From NCBI GenBank assembly GCA_937885645.1, contig CALABJ010000028.1, positions 5,270 to 69,269 of the forward strand: a DNA stretch of 64,000 nucleotides. The letters run 5' to 3'. Below the pieces are notes generated by a model. The model had not been told where the DNA came from, ran no database searches, and saw only the letters and a program-made list of their open reading frames with translations. The position numbers and the translations under genes are program-made. The DNA is from RGIG4097 sp937885645 (GTDB lineage: Bacteria > Bacillota > Clostridia > Christensenellales > CAG-917). Below, one piece after another: positions 24,634 through 33,930 of this stretch; the stretch's first letter is position 1; the number at the start of each line of letters is the position of its first letter.

Positions 24634-27069
24634 TTACTTCTTGATAGGGTTGAGTCCCCAAATTCTGTTGGCGTATTCACGGACTGCTCTATCCCCTGCA
24701 AAGAAGCCTGCTTTTGCAATGTTGACAAGGGACATTCTGTTCCACTTTTGCTTGTCAAGATAGGTGTCGTTGACTCTTTGCTGTGCTTTCTTGTATGACT
24801 CGAAGTCTTCAAGGCACATAAAGCCGTCTGCTTGTCCGCCTCTGCCAATGGTGAGGCTGTCTGCGATTTCATCAAATCTTTCACCGCCGAGGCCTTCACG
24901 GAGTTGGTCGATGAGTGCCTTGATTGTGGGGTTGGTTTGATAGTGGTATGTGGGGTTGTAGCCCTTGCGCCAAAGTTCTTCAACTTCGTGGGCAAGAAGG
25001 CCGAAGAGGAACATATTTTCTTCGCCAACGTTTTCGTGGATTTCCACGTTTGCACCGTCCATTGTGCCAAGGGTCAGTGCGCCGTTGATCATAAACTTCA
25101 TATTGCCTGTGCCACTTGCTTCCTTGCCTGCAATTGAGATTTGCTCACTGACTTCTGCTGCGGGCATAATGATTTCTGCAAGGGTGACGCGGTAGTTTTC
25201 AAGGAAGACAACTTTGAGTTTGTCTTTCACGTCGGGATCGTTGTTGATGACCTTGCCGAGGGTGCAGATGAAGTGGATGATTTGCTTTGCCATATAGTAG
25301 GCACTTGCAGCCTTTGCACCAAAGACGAAGGTGCGAGGCACGATGTCAAGGTTGGGGTTCTCTTTCAATCTAAGATAGAGGTCAAGGATATGCAGTGCAT
25401 TGAGAAGTTGACGCTTGTATTCGTGCAGACGTTTCACTTGCACGTCAAAGATTGAGTCGGGGTTGACGGTGACGCCGTTGTGTTCAAGGATATACTTTGC
25501 AAGGCGTTCCTTGTTTTCTCTCTTGATTGATGCAAGACGATCAAGCACTTGATTGTCTCCCATATAGCGGAGGAGGTTATTAAGTTCAGTTGCGTCGTTC
25601 TTCCAGCCCTCACCGATGAGTTCATCAAGAAGTTTTGAAAGACCGGGGTTGGCTTGGCAGACCCATCTACGATGGGTGATACCGTTGGTGACGTTGGTGA
25701 ACTTTTCGGGGTGCATCTTGTAGTAATCACTGAAAACGTCCTTCTTCAAAATGTCGCTGTGCAGTGCGCTGACGCCGTTGATAGTGTGTGAAGTTGCAAG
25801 GCAAAGGTTTGCCATGCGGACTTGACCGTCGCCGAGGACTGCGTTGTGATTGACTGTTTCCCAGTTGTTGGGATAGACGTTCCACAGTTCACCGCAGAAT
25901 CTTTGGTTGATTTCTTGAACGATTTGATACACTCTGGGAAGCAGGCTTTGGAAGAGGTCTTGGGGCCACTTTTCAAGTGCTTCTGCCATGACCGTGTGGT
26001 TGGTGTAGCTGACGGTGTGGGTGACGATGTCCCATGCCTTGTCCCAACTATAACCATAGTCATCAAGAAGGATGCGCATAAGTTCGGGTATGCAGAGAGT
26101 GGGGTGTGTGTCGTTGATGTGGATTGCCACACAGTCTGCAAGGTTGTCAAGAGAAGGATTCGTCTTGAAATGACGCTTGATGATGCTTTGGATTGATGCT
26201 GAAACAAAGAAATATTGTTGTTTGAGTCTGAGTGACTTTCCTTCAATGTGGTCGTCGGCAGGATACAGCACCTTTGAAATGCTTTCCGCCATTGCCTTTG
26301 CGCTCATTGCTTTGACGTAGTCACCCTTTGAGAAGACGTTGATGTCAAAGTCAACGGGTGCTTTTGATGACCAGAAGCGGATGCGGTTGACTGTGTCGGT
26401 GTTGTAGCCAGAGATGTTCATATCATAAGGCACAGCAAGGACGGTTGTATGGTCCTTTTGTTCAACCATAAGTCTACCGTTTTCCCATCTTTGTTCGATG
26501 CGACCGCCAAATTTGATTTCGTAGATTTCTTCCATACGGGGTGCCATCCAGACACCGCCCATTTTGAGCCATTCATCAGGTTGTTCCAGTTGCCAACCGT
26601 CTGCGATGACTTGTTTGAAAAGACCGTAGTCATACATGATTGAGAAACCGCTTGCTGCATAGTCGCAGGATGTGAGAGCATCCATATATGCCGCCGCCAG
26701 TCTTCCAAGACCGCCGTTGCCAAGACCTGCATCGGGCTCGAACTCATAGAGTTCTTCAAGGGTCATACCCAGTTCACCAACTGCTTTTTCAACCACGTCA
26801 GTGATGCCCATATTGAAGAGGTGGTTCTTCAAACTTCTGCCAAGAAGGAATTCCATTGACATATAATACACTTGCTTTTCATTTCTTTCACGGACGACCT
26901 TTTTGAAGTCGATACGTGTGGATGTAAGTATGTCACGGATGACTGTGCAGGTGGCTCTGTAGATTTGTGCCTTGGTTGCATCTTCGGGCTTGATGCCAAA
27001 GTTGCGTGCCATTACTTCTGCGATTTGCTTTGAGAAATCTTTGCTCTTTTCAAGATAATTTTGTGTCAT
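24634..27069 (-). CDS. glgP: Glycogen phosphorylase
   Basis: An 811-residue PLP enzyme that releases glucose-1-phosphate from glycogen. The N-terminal part has YYMSMEFLLGRSL and the glycine-rich GLGNGGLGRLAA. The PLP-binding lysine lies in EASGTGNMKFMINGALTLGT near the C-terminus. The length is normal for the bacterial family. AGGAAAGG precedes the start. It is the fifth gene of the glg operon, so synthesis and breakdown of glycogen share one transcript here. Confidence 0.97.
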   Translation of the reverse strand: MTQNYLEKSKDFSKQIAEVMARNFGIKPEDATKAQIYRATCTVIRDILTSTRIDFKKVVRERNEKQVYYMSMEFLLGRSLKNHLFNMGITDVVEKAVGELGMTLEELYEFEPDAGLGNGGLGRLAAAYMDALTSCDYAASGFSIMYDYGLFKQVIADGWQLEQPDEWLKMGGVWMAPRMEEIYEIKFGGRIEQRWENGRLMVEQKDHTTVLAVPYDMNISGYNTDTVNRIRFWSSKAPVDFDINVFSKGDYVKAMSAKAMAESISKVLYPADDHIEGKSLRLKQQYFFVSASIQSIIKRHFKTNPSLDNLADCVAIHINDTHPTLCIPELMRILLDDYGYSWDKAWDIVTHTVSYTNHTVMAEALEKWPQDLFQSLLPRVYQIVQEINQRFCGELWNVYPNNWETVNHNAVLGDGQVRMANLCLATSHTINGVSALHSDILKKDVFSDYYKMHPEKFTNVTNGITHRRWVCQANPGLSKLLDELIGEGWKNDATELNNLLRYMGDNQVLDRLASIKRENKERLAKYILEHNGVTVNPDSIFDVQVKRLHEYKRQLLNALHILDLYLRLKENPNLDIVPRTFVFGAKAASAYYMAKQIIHFICTLGKVINNDPDVKDKLKVVFLENYRVTLAEIIMPAAEVSEQISIAGKEASGTGNMKFMINGALTLGTMDGANVEIHENVGEENMFLFGLLAHEVEELWRKGYNPTYHYQTNPTIKALIDQLREGLGGERFDEIADSLTIGRGGQADGFMCLEDFESYKKAQQRVNDTYLDKQKWNRMSLVNIAKAGFFAGDRAVREYANRIWGLNPIKK

Positions 27070-27153
27070 AACCTTTCCTTTCTTCTCTCGCTTCCCCCGA
27101 CGAGAAAAAAGTGTTGTGATATTTTAGTTTGTCACCTTTCGGTGAAGAGTTTA

Positions 27154-28581
27154 TTATTTGATATTTTCGTAGATTGCAAGATATTTTCTTGCGCTTCTGT
27201 CCCAGCCGTAGTCACCGCTCATAGCGTTTTCAGTGACGGCTGTCCAGTTGTCTTTGTCGTGATATGCTGCGTACGTTCTCCACACGGCGTCAAGCATATC
27301 GTAGCAGTTGTAAGTCTTAAAGGTGAAACCTCTTCCCGTCTTTGTTTCAGGGTTGTAGGCTTCAACGGTGTCTTTAAGACCGCCTGTTTCTCTTACGATA
27401 GGAATACTGCCGTAAGTCATTGCAATCATTTGACTCAGTCCGCAGGGTTCAAACTTTGAGGGCATAAGGAAGATATCACTTGCGCCGTAAAGTTTTGATG
27501 CGATGTCACTGCTGAATTGAAGTATTCCTCTAAACTTGTTGGGATAGTCGCTTTCAACTCTCTTCACAAGGTTTTCATATTTCCAATCCCCAGTGCCCAG
27601 GACAACCACTTGCACGTCTGCTCTCATGATTTCGTCAATGACTTGTGCCACAAGGTCAAGCCCCTTTTGCTCTGTGAGGCGGGTGACCATTGCAATCATA
27701 GGTCTGTTTTCGTCATAGGACAGATTGAGCATTTGGCAGAGTGCTTTCTTGTTTTCCTTCTTCTTTTCTGCCACGGTTGCCTTGTCAAAGTTGACAAAGA
27801 GTGCCTTGTCTGTTGAAGGGTCATAGAGTTTGGTGTCAATGCCGTTGACCACGCCGTGAAGCTTGAATCTTCTTTCAGACAAAATGCCTTCAAGACCATA
27901 ACTATAGAAGGGGTCAAGGATTTCGGTTGCGTAGGTTTCACTGACAGTTGTCACCACGTTGCTTGCCTCGATACCACCTTTCATATAGTTGACGCAGTCG
28001 CTGTTGATGACCAAATTGTTTGCCCATTCAGGAAGCCCCAAAACGTCGGGAATAATATCCGTGCCGTATCTGCCTTGGAACTCAATGTTGTGGATTGTAA
28101 ACACTGTCTTGATGCCCTTGTATCTATCATCGTTGCGGTAGAACACGTCAAGGAAAACAGGTGTCAATGCGGTGTGCCAGTCGTTGGTATGAAGGATGTC
28201 GGGATAGTAGTCAACAAGCTTCAATGCTTCAAGCACAGCCTTTGAAAAGAAGGCAAATCTTTCGTGGTCATCAAAGTGACCATAAAGACCTTTACGCTTG
28301 AAATAATACTCGTTGTCAACAAAATAGTAGGTTATACCATCAAAAACTGACTCATAAACCCCACAATATTGTTTTCTCCAACCAAGTTCCACTTGTGTTG
28401 CACCCACAAAACGGAAACTGTCTTTGAAGGCAGGTTTGATTTCATCCTTGTAAAAAGGAAGGATGACTCTGCACTCGTGTCCCAAGTTTTTGAATGACTT
28501 GGGCAGTGCGCCTGCAACGTCTCCAAGACCGCCTGTTCTTATGAAGGGCATTGCTTCTGATGTGACGAATAAGATATTCAT
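27154..28581 (-). CDS. glgA: Glycogen synthase (ADP-glucose)
   Basis: A 475-residue GT5 glycosyltransferase that extends glycogen from ADP-glucose. The N-terminal substrate loop reads MPFIRTGGLGDVAGALPK, with Arg where the canonical KTGGL motif has Lys. The C-terminal half has the GT-B donor motifs, including PSKFEPCGLSQMIAMTYG. The ATG at 28581 has AAGGAG five bases upstream; an upstream GTG is part of the ribosome site spacing. It is 24 nt after glgD. Confidence 0.97.
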   Translation of the reverse strand: MNILFVTSEAMPFIRTGGLGDVAGALPKSFKNLGHECRVILPFYKDEIKPAFKDSFRFVGATQVELGWRKQYCGVYESVFDGITYYFVDNEYYFKRKGLYGHFDDHERFAFFSKAVLEALKLVDYYPDILHTNDWHTALTPVFLDVFYRNDDRYKGIKTVFTIHNIEFQGRYGTDIIPDVLGLPEWANNLVINSDCVNYMKGGIEASNVVTTVSETYATEILDPFYSYGLEGILSERRFKLHGVVNGIDTKLYDPSTDKALFVNFDKATVAEKKKENKKALCQMLNLSYDENRPMIAMVTRLTEQKGLDLVAQVIDEIMRADVQVVVLGTGDWKYENLVKRVESDYPNKFRGILQFSSDIASKLYGASDIFLMPSKFEPCGLSQMIAMTYGSIPIVRETGGLKDTVEAYNPETKTGRGFTFKTYNCYDMLDAVWRTYAAYHDKDNWTAVTENAMSGDYGWDRSARKYLAIYENIK

Positions 28582-28605
28582 AATCACTCCTTTTTGGTCT
28601 ATTGA

Positions 28606-29721
28606 TTAGATTACTTTGCCTTTGACGACCACCATAGGATAGGACTCGTGACCGCTGAGGTGGCGTCCGTCCTTGATGATGACGTCCTTGTCTGTGATTG
28701 TATAGTCAAGGGTTGCGTTTTCCATGATGATGCCGTCTTCCATAACGATGGAGTTGCGGACCACTGCTCCCTTGCCCACTTTTACGCTTCTGAAAAGAAT
28801 GCTGTTTTCAACAGTGCCTTCGATGACACAGCCGTCTGCGATGATGCTGTTTTTCACCGATGAATCAACGCCGTATCTTGCAGGGACGCTGTCCTTGACC
28901 TTTGTGAGGATTGTTGAGTGCTTGTAGAACAAACTCTCTCTCACCTTAGGATCAAGAAGTTCCATACTATGTTTGAAATAGGAAGGTATGCGGTCGATGA
29001 CTGCAACATAGTCCTTGACTTCGTAGTTCATGACGTACAGGCTGTCAAGGCTCTTTTGGAGAATGTCTCTTTCAAAGTCGTCATAGCCGTAGGCGTATGC
29101 TGTGTCCACCAAGGAGATGAGAAGGTCTTTCTTGATGAAATAGATGTTGAGGGTGCAAAGTTGAGTGCCCTTGTCTGCATCAACTGCAAGACGCATATCT
29201 GTGATGCGGTTGTTTTTGTCTGCGCTGACAACAACCTTTCTCACGATGGGGTCGTCAACCTTGTAGGTGAGGACTGTGACATCTGCTCCCTTTTCAATGT
29301 GGAACTTTTCAACCTCGTCAAAGTCAATGTTGAATGCGATATTCGTGTTGGCGATGACCACGTATTCCTCACTGGCTTCAAGCATAAATCCACGGGTTGT
29401 GTAGAGTGCTTCAATCTTGCCCTTGTACACGTCGTGTGAGCTGTTGAAAACGTAAGGAGGATAGACGGAGATACCGCCGTTTTTTCTGTTCAAATCCCAG
29501 TCTCTACCTTGACGGATATGGTCCATCAATGAGTTGTAGTTATTTTTGGTGATGATGCCGATTTTGGTGATGTTTGCGCTGACAAGGTTTGACAGAGCAA
29601 AGTCGATAAGACGATATCTTCCACCAAAAGGCAGAGATGCGGTTGTGCGATGGATTGTCAGGTCATTGAGGTGATTTTCTGCATCCGCTGCAAAAAGGAT
29701 TGCCATGGTATTGTTTTTCAT
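28606..29721 (-). CDS. glgD: Glucose-1-phosphate adenylyltransferase, GlgD subunit
   Basis: A 371-residue partner of GlgC. The nucleotidyltransferase domain lacks the intact glycine-rich loop of GlgC: it begins AILFAADAENHLNDLT instead of LAGGQGTRLG. The C-terminal left-handed beta-helix repeats are present (for example GCVIEGTVENSILF). Known GlgD proteins are catalytically weak and tune the GlgCD heterotetramer. It follows glgC by 11 nt with a GGAGG site, consistent with equal production of the two subunits. Confidence 0.95.
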   Translation of the reverse strand: MKNNTMAILFAADAENHLNDLTIHRTTASLPFGGRYRLIDFALSNLVSANITKIGIITKNNYNSLMDHIRQGRDWDLNRKNGGISVYPPYVFNSSHDVYKGKIEALYTTRGFMLEASEEYVVIANTNIAFNIDFDEVEKFHIEKGADVTVLTYKVDDPIVRKVVVSADKNNRITDMRLAVDADKGTQLCTLNIYFIKKDLLISLVDTAYAYGYDDFERDILQKSLDSLYVMNYEVKDYVAVIDRIPSYFKHSMELLDPKVRESLFYKHSTILTKVKDSVPARYGVDSSVKNSIIADGCVIEGTVENSILFRSVKVGKGAVVRNSIVMEDGIIMENATLDYTITDKDVIIKDGRHLSGHESYPMVVVKGKVI

Positions 29722-29732
29722 AATTTCTCCTC

Positions 29733-30938
29733 CTAACCTATCATTTCATTTGCGCCCACGGTTGCGCCTTCGGGCAGTTCGTACTTGGGTGCGATGACGC
29801 TTATCTTCCACTCGCCGGGTCTGCACTCGTCAAGAGTTTCACCCACCATTGCGTTTTTGCCAATCTTTGCGCCCCAACCGATAATTGAGTATCTTACGTC
29901 TGCCCCTTCTTCAATGACTGCGCCAGGCATGATGATTGAGCCTTCAACGTATGCTCCCTTGCCGATGGTCACTGAGTGTGAAATCACACTGTCTTTGACA
30001 GTGCCGTGAACAACGGTACCTTCACTGATGAGGGAGTGTTGCACTTTGCCTGTGGGTGACACGTAGTGAGGGGGCTCTGCCATATTTCTTGCATAAATCT
30101 TCCACTTGTCATCGTCAAGATTCAAACCGCTTTCACGATTGTTGAGGATGTCCATGTTGGCTTCCCAAAGGGATGAGATTGTGCCCACGTCCTTCCAGTA
30201 GCCTTGGAATTTGTATGCAAACATCCTTTGCTTGTCATTAAGCATATTGGGGATGATGTTTTTGCCAAAGTCATTTTCACTGGCGGGATTTGCTTCGTCT
30301 GCGATGAGGTATCTGCGGAGCACTTCCCAAGTGAAGATATAGATGCCCATTGATGCCTTGTTGCTCTTGGGGTTTTTGGGCTTTTCTTCAAACTCTACGA
30401 TTTGGTTTGTGTTGCCTTTCAAGTTCAAGATGCCAAAACGGCTTGCTTCTTCCATAGGCACTTCAAGGACTGCGATGGTGCAGTCTGCTTTGTTTGCCTT
30501 ATGTTCACGAAGCATATCGGCGTAGTCCATTTTGTAGATGTGGTCACCGGACAGCAAAACAACGTATTCAGGATCGTAGTTGTCTATGAAGTCGATGTTT
30601 TGATAGATTGCGTTTGCCGTGCCCTTGTACCACTCACCTGACGATGCTCTCATAAAGGGAGGCAAAATGTAGATGCCGCCGTTGAGTCTGTCAAGGTCCC
30701 AAGGTTGACCGTTGCCTATGTATTGATGCAACTCAAAAGGACGATATTGTGTCAAGACACCTATGGTGTCAATGCCACTGTTGACGCAGTTGGACAAAGG
30801 AAAGTCTATGATGCGATATTTTGCACCAAAAGGCACTGCCGGCTTTGCCACCTCGTTGGTCAACACACCAAGACGTGTGCCTTGACCACCTGCAAGAAGC
30901 ATCGCAAGACACTCCTTCTTTTTGCTGTTAATGCTCAT
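29733..30938 (-). CDS. glgC: Glucose-1-phosphate adenylyltransferase
   Basis: A 401-residue enzyme that makes ADP-glucose from ATP and glucose-1-phosphate, the committed step of glycogen synthesis. The N-terminal loop LLAGGQGTRLGVLT and the substrate region KPAVPFGAKYRIIDF are intact. The C-terminal part is a beta-helix with hexapeptide-like repeats. The start codon overlaps the stop of glgB by one base (TAATG), so translation is coupled. Confidence 0.97.
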   Translation of the reverse strand: MSINSKKKECLAMLLAGGQGTRLGVLTNEVAKPAVPFGAKYRIIDFPLSNCVNSGIDTIGVLTQYRPFELHQYIGNGQPWDLDRLNGGIYILPPFMRASSGEWYKGTANAIYQNIDFIDNYDPEYVVLLSGDHIYKMDYADMLREHKANKADCTIAVLEVPMEEASRFGILNLKGNTNQIVEFEEKPKNPKSNKASMGIYIFTWEVLRRYLIADEANPASENDFGKNIIPNMLNDKQRMFAYKFQGYWKDVGTISSLWEANMDILNNRESGLNLDDDKWKIYARNMAEPPHYVSPTGKVQHSLISEGTVVHGTVKDSVISHSVTIGKGAYVEGSIIMPGAVIEEGADVRYSIIGWGAKIGKNAMVGETLDECRPGEWKISVIAPKYELPEGATVGANEMIG

Positions 30939-32830
30939 TATTTTCCCTCCTTATCCTCGGGTATCAAAATCATAACCGAGTTTTTAGGTATATTTACCTT
31001 GATTGAATAGGGGTGTCCGTGAGCGGGTCTGCCCACTGCTCTAAAAGTGGGACGACGCTCCTCTTCACCGCCGTATTTTTTGAGAGCAGAATAAAGTTCC
31101 GCCCTATACGCCTTCTTTTCGGGGACGCCCATGACGTACTTGTTGCGTTCAACGGGTGAGAAGTTGACCACCACTATGACGTACTTTCCGTCTGCGGACG
31201 AGCGGATATATGAGGCGATATTGTTTTCTTTGTCGTCAACCACAATCCACTTGAATCCGTCGTATGTTGAGTCAAGTTGCCAAAGTTCCTTGTGTTCAAG
31301 ATAGAAGTGGTTCATATCCTTGACAAACTTCCTAAATGAGTTGTGTCTAGGATAGTCCAGCAAGAACCAATCAAGTTCTTGATTGTAGTTCCACTCAATG
31401 AACTGAGCAAACTCGTTACCCATAAAGGACAACTTCTTGCCGGGGTGTGTCATCATATATCCGTAAAATGCTTTGAGACCTTCAAACTTTTGATCATATT
31501 CACCGGGGGCTTTGTTGATCATACTATATTTGCCGTGGACCACTTCATCGTGGGAAATGGGCAAGATATAGTTTTCGCTGTAAGCATAGGTCAAACCGAA
31601 GGTGATGCAGTTGTGGTTGTCCTTTCTAAAGAAAGGATCAAGTTGGAGATATCTTAGGCTATCGTTCATCCAACCCATATTCCACTTGAAGTTGAATCCA
31701 AGGCCACCAGTGTAAGGGGGCTTTGTCACCATAGGATATGCAGTTGATTCCTCTGCAATGGTGATTGCGCCGTGGTGCTTTGAAAGGATTGCAGTGTTCA
31801 AGTTTTGCAAAAACTCCTTGGCTTCAAGGTTGTAGTTTCCGCCGTACTTGTTGGGCACCCAATCGCCGTCATTTCTGCCATAGTCAAGATAGAGCATGCT
31901 GGCAACGGCGTCACAACGGATTCCGTCAATGTGATACACGTCAAACCAGAACATTGCTGCTGAAATCAAAAAACTCTTGACTTCGTTTTTGCCAAAGTCA
32001 TAGACCAAAGTGCCCCACTCCTTGTGCTCGCCCTTTCTGGGGTCTGCATATTCGTAGAGGGGTGTGCCGTCAAATCTTGCAAGACCGTGCTCGTCTTTGG
32101 GGAAATGAGCAAGCACCCAGTCAAGAATCACGCCGATTCCTGCTCGGTGACAGCGGTCAATAAATTCCATAAGGTCGTCAGGAGTGCCAAATCTTGACGT
32201 AGGCGCAAACATGCCTGTGCATTGATAACCCCAGCTTCCGTCAAAGGGGTGCTCGGTCAAGGGCATAAATTCAATGTGGGTATAACCCATCTTTTTCACA
32301 TATGGGATAAGTTCATCCGCAAGGGCTTTGTAGGAATAATAGTTTCCGTCAGGATAACGCTTCCAACTGCCTGCGTGGACTTCGTAAATATTCATGGGTG
32401 AGCCGTAAGGATTGTAGTTAGCACGGTTTTTCATCCACTTGTTGTCTTTCCAGCGATATTTGCCAACGTCATACAACTTTGATGCAGTTGCAGGTGGTGT
32501 TTCGCAGTGCACGGCGTAAGGGTCGCACTTGAAAACAGTGTTGCCGTTTTGGTCGGTGACGGCAAACTTGTAGTTTGCATACTGCTCAAGGCCGGGGATA
32601 AAGGTGCGCCATACACCATCGTATTCCTTCACCATAGGGGTGGCGTCAGGTTGCCACTCATTGAAATCACCAACCACAGAAACCTTTTGGGCATTGGGTG
32701 CCCAAACGGCAAAACTCCAACCCTCAACACCGTCTTGTGTATCGGGATAGGGGCAGAACATTTTGTATGCTTCATAGTTGGTTCCTTCGTGGAAAAGGTA
32801 GGTTGCAAAACCGTCTTTTGTTCTTGACAT
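30938..32830 (-). CDS. glgB: 1,4-alpha-glucan branching enzyme
   Basis: A 630-residue GH13 enzyme that adds alpha-1,6 branches to glycogen. A CBM48 domain occupies about residues 25-110. Catalytic motifs are HIDGIRCDAVASML (Asp nucleophile), TIAEESTAYP (Glu acid/base) and LPISHDEVVHGK (third Asp). The start at 32830 has a perfect GGAGG; a longer frame runs into the promoter. It is the first gene of the six-gene operon glgB-glgC-glgD-glgA-glgP-GH13. Confidence 0.97.
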   Translation of the reverse strand: MSRTKDGFATYLFHEGTNYEAYKMFCPYPDTQDGVEGWSFAVWAPNAQKVSVVGDFNEWQPDATPMVKEYDGVWRTFIPGLEQYANYKFAVTDQNGNTVFKCDPYAVHCETPPATASKLYDVGKYRWKDNKWMKNRANYNPYGSPMNIYEVHAGSWKRYPDGNYYSYKALADELIPYVKKMGYTHIEFMPLTEHPFDGSWGYQCTGMFAPTSRFGTPDDLMEFIDRCHRAGIGVILDWVLAHFPKDEHGLARFDGTPLYEYADPRKGEHKEWGTLVYDFGKNEVKSFLISAAMFWFDVYHIDGIRCDAVASMLYLDYGRNDGDWVPNKYGGNYNLEAKEFLQNLNTAILSKHHGAITIAEESTAYPMVTKPPYTGGLGFNFKWNMGWMNDSLRYLQLDPFFRKDNHNCITFGLTYAYSENYILPISHDEVVHGKYSMINKAPGEYDQKFEGLKAFYGYMMTHPGKKLSFMGNEFAQFIEWNYNQELDWFLLDYPRHNSFRKFVKDMNHFYLEHKELWQLDSTYDGFKWIVVDDKENNIASYIRSSADGKYVIVVVNFSPVERNKYVMGVPEKKAYRAELYSALKKYGGEEERRPTFRAVGRPAHGHPYSIKVNIPKNSVMILIPEDKEGK

Positions 32831-32857
32831 GGTTGCCTCCTTAGGCTTTATATATGC

Positions 32858-32886
32858 ATTATAACAAAAATAAATATATATAACAA
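32858..32886 (-). promoter_or_regulatory. SigA-type promoter of the glg operon
   Basis: On the minus strand TTGTTA (32886-32881), 17 bp and TATAAT (32863-32858), about 28 nt upstream of glgB in a very AT-rich stretch. No clear operator was seen. Confidence 0.7.
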
Positions 32887-33033
32887 TAGCAAAATTCAAG
32901 TTTTTTTGCATTTTTTGTAGAATTTTTCTGTCAAAATTTGAAAATTTGTTAAAAACGAAAGGCAAAAATCCGCAATTTGCAAACTTTTGCGGTTTTTGTA
33001 AGGTTTTTGGCTTTTTCTTTACAAAAATGGGAT

Positions 33034-33816
33034 TTAAAAAGTTTTTGTCAAAAATTTGTTGAAGCCGTCAACTTTGTCAAAAACTGACTTTGCACTGGCC
33101 TCATCGTCAAAAATTGCCACAACGGCACTGCCACTGCCACTCATAACTACGTCTTTTGCCCCAAGATTTTCAAGGATTTCACGGGCCTCTTTCACGGCAG
33201 GATTGATTTCTCTTGCAGCCTTTTCAAGGTCGTTTCTGCGAGGGCCAAAACACTCTGCACCTATCTCATCATAGAGTCTATATGCCTTTCCGCTATCTAC
33301 TCCGCCCTTTACGAGTATGACAAAATGTTTGAAAATGGGTTCAAGTGCCTCAACCACGTCACCAACGCCAGTCACACGATTGTGTCCGCCTCTATATACA
33401 ACAGGGATATCACTGCCTATTGTCAACAAAAAGCGGTTGTCTAAACGGACATTTTTCAAATTTTCAAGGGCTTTCAATACACCTACAACTGCCGTTGATG
33501 AGCCACCTATTCCTGCCCCCAAAGGCAGGTTTTTCTCAATCAAAATATGGCAATCTGTGTCGCCGTATTCTGCCACAAATTTGCTCACCGCACTATCAAC
33601 CACAGGACGGAATCTGTCTTTGTCAAAGTCAGCAAGTGACGAGGTGTAGTCAATGACAATGCCACCACTTTCAGTTTTGTTGTAGGTGACTGTGTCGTAT
33701 AAATCAACGGCAACAGTTTCCATATCAAGGGTGTGCAAAGCCCCCTTCACTCCGGTTATTACAAGAGAAAGGTTGACTTTTGCAGGGACATTCAACTTGC
33801 CGTGATTTTTTTCCAT
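33034..33816 (-). CDS. ispE: 4-diphosphocytidyl-2-C-methyl-D-erythritol kinase
   Basis: A 260-residue GHMP kinase of the MEP isoprenoid pathway. The ATP-binding glycine loop is PLGAGIGGSSTAVVGV (about residues 97-112). The start KLNVPAKVNLSL, the GSDIPV motif (about residue 134) and the C-terminal MSGSGSAVVAIF are typical. The ATG at 33816 lies 6 nt from a consensus -10 box, so the mRNA is probably leaderless. It is divergent from the sipL-like gene. Confidence 0.94.
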   Translation of the reverse strand: MEKNHGKLNVPAKVNLSLVITGVKGALHTLDMETVAVDLYDTVTYNKTESGGIVIDYTSSLADFDKDRFRPVVDSAVSKFVAEYGDTDCHILIEKNLPLGAGIGGSSTAVVGVLKALENLKNVRLDNRFLLTIGSDIPVVYRGGHNRVTGVGDVVEALEPIFKHFVILVKGGVDSGKAYRLYDEIGAECFGPRRNDLEKAAREINPAVKEAREILENLGAKDVVMSGSGSAVVAIFDDEASAKSVFDKVDGFNKFLTKTF

Positions 33817-33822
33817 AGGTCA

Positions 33823-33851
33823 AATATATCATATTGTAGAGGATTTTTCAA
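33823..33851 (-). promoter_or_regulatory. SigA-type promoter abutting ispE
   Basis: On the minus strand TTGAAA (33851-33846), 17 bp and TATATT (33828-33823); six bases to the ATG at 33816. No ribosome site fits between. Confidence 0.75.
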
Positions 33852-33882
33852 ACCTTTTTATTTTTCCATTTCTTTTGTTTTG

Positions 33883-33911
33883 GCATATCCTGTTTTTCAT
33901 CGTCATACAAT
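33883..33911 (+). promoter_or_regulatory. SigE-type (mother-cell sporulation) promoter of the sipL-like gene
   Basis: GCATATC (33883-33889), 14 bp and CATACAAT (33904-33911) match the SigE consensus (kmATATT, N14, CATACAnT), with a perfect -10. The GGAGG of the downstream gene lies ten bases further on. Confidence 0.7.
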
Positions 33912-33930
33912 TTACAAAACGGAGGCGATT

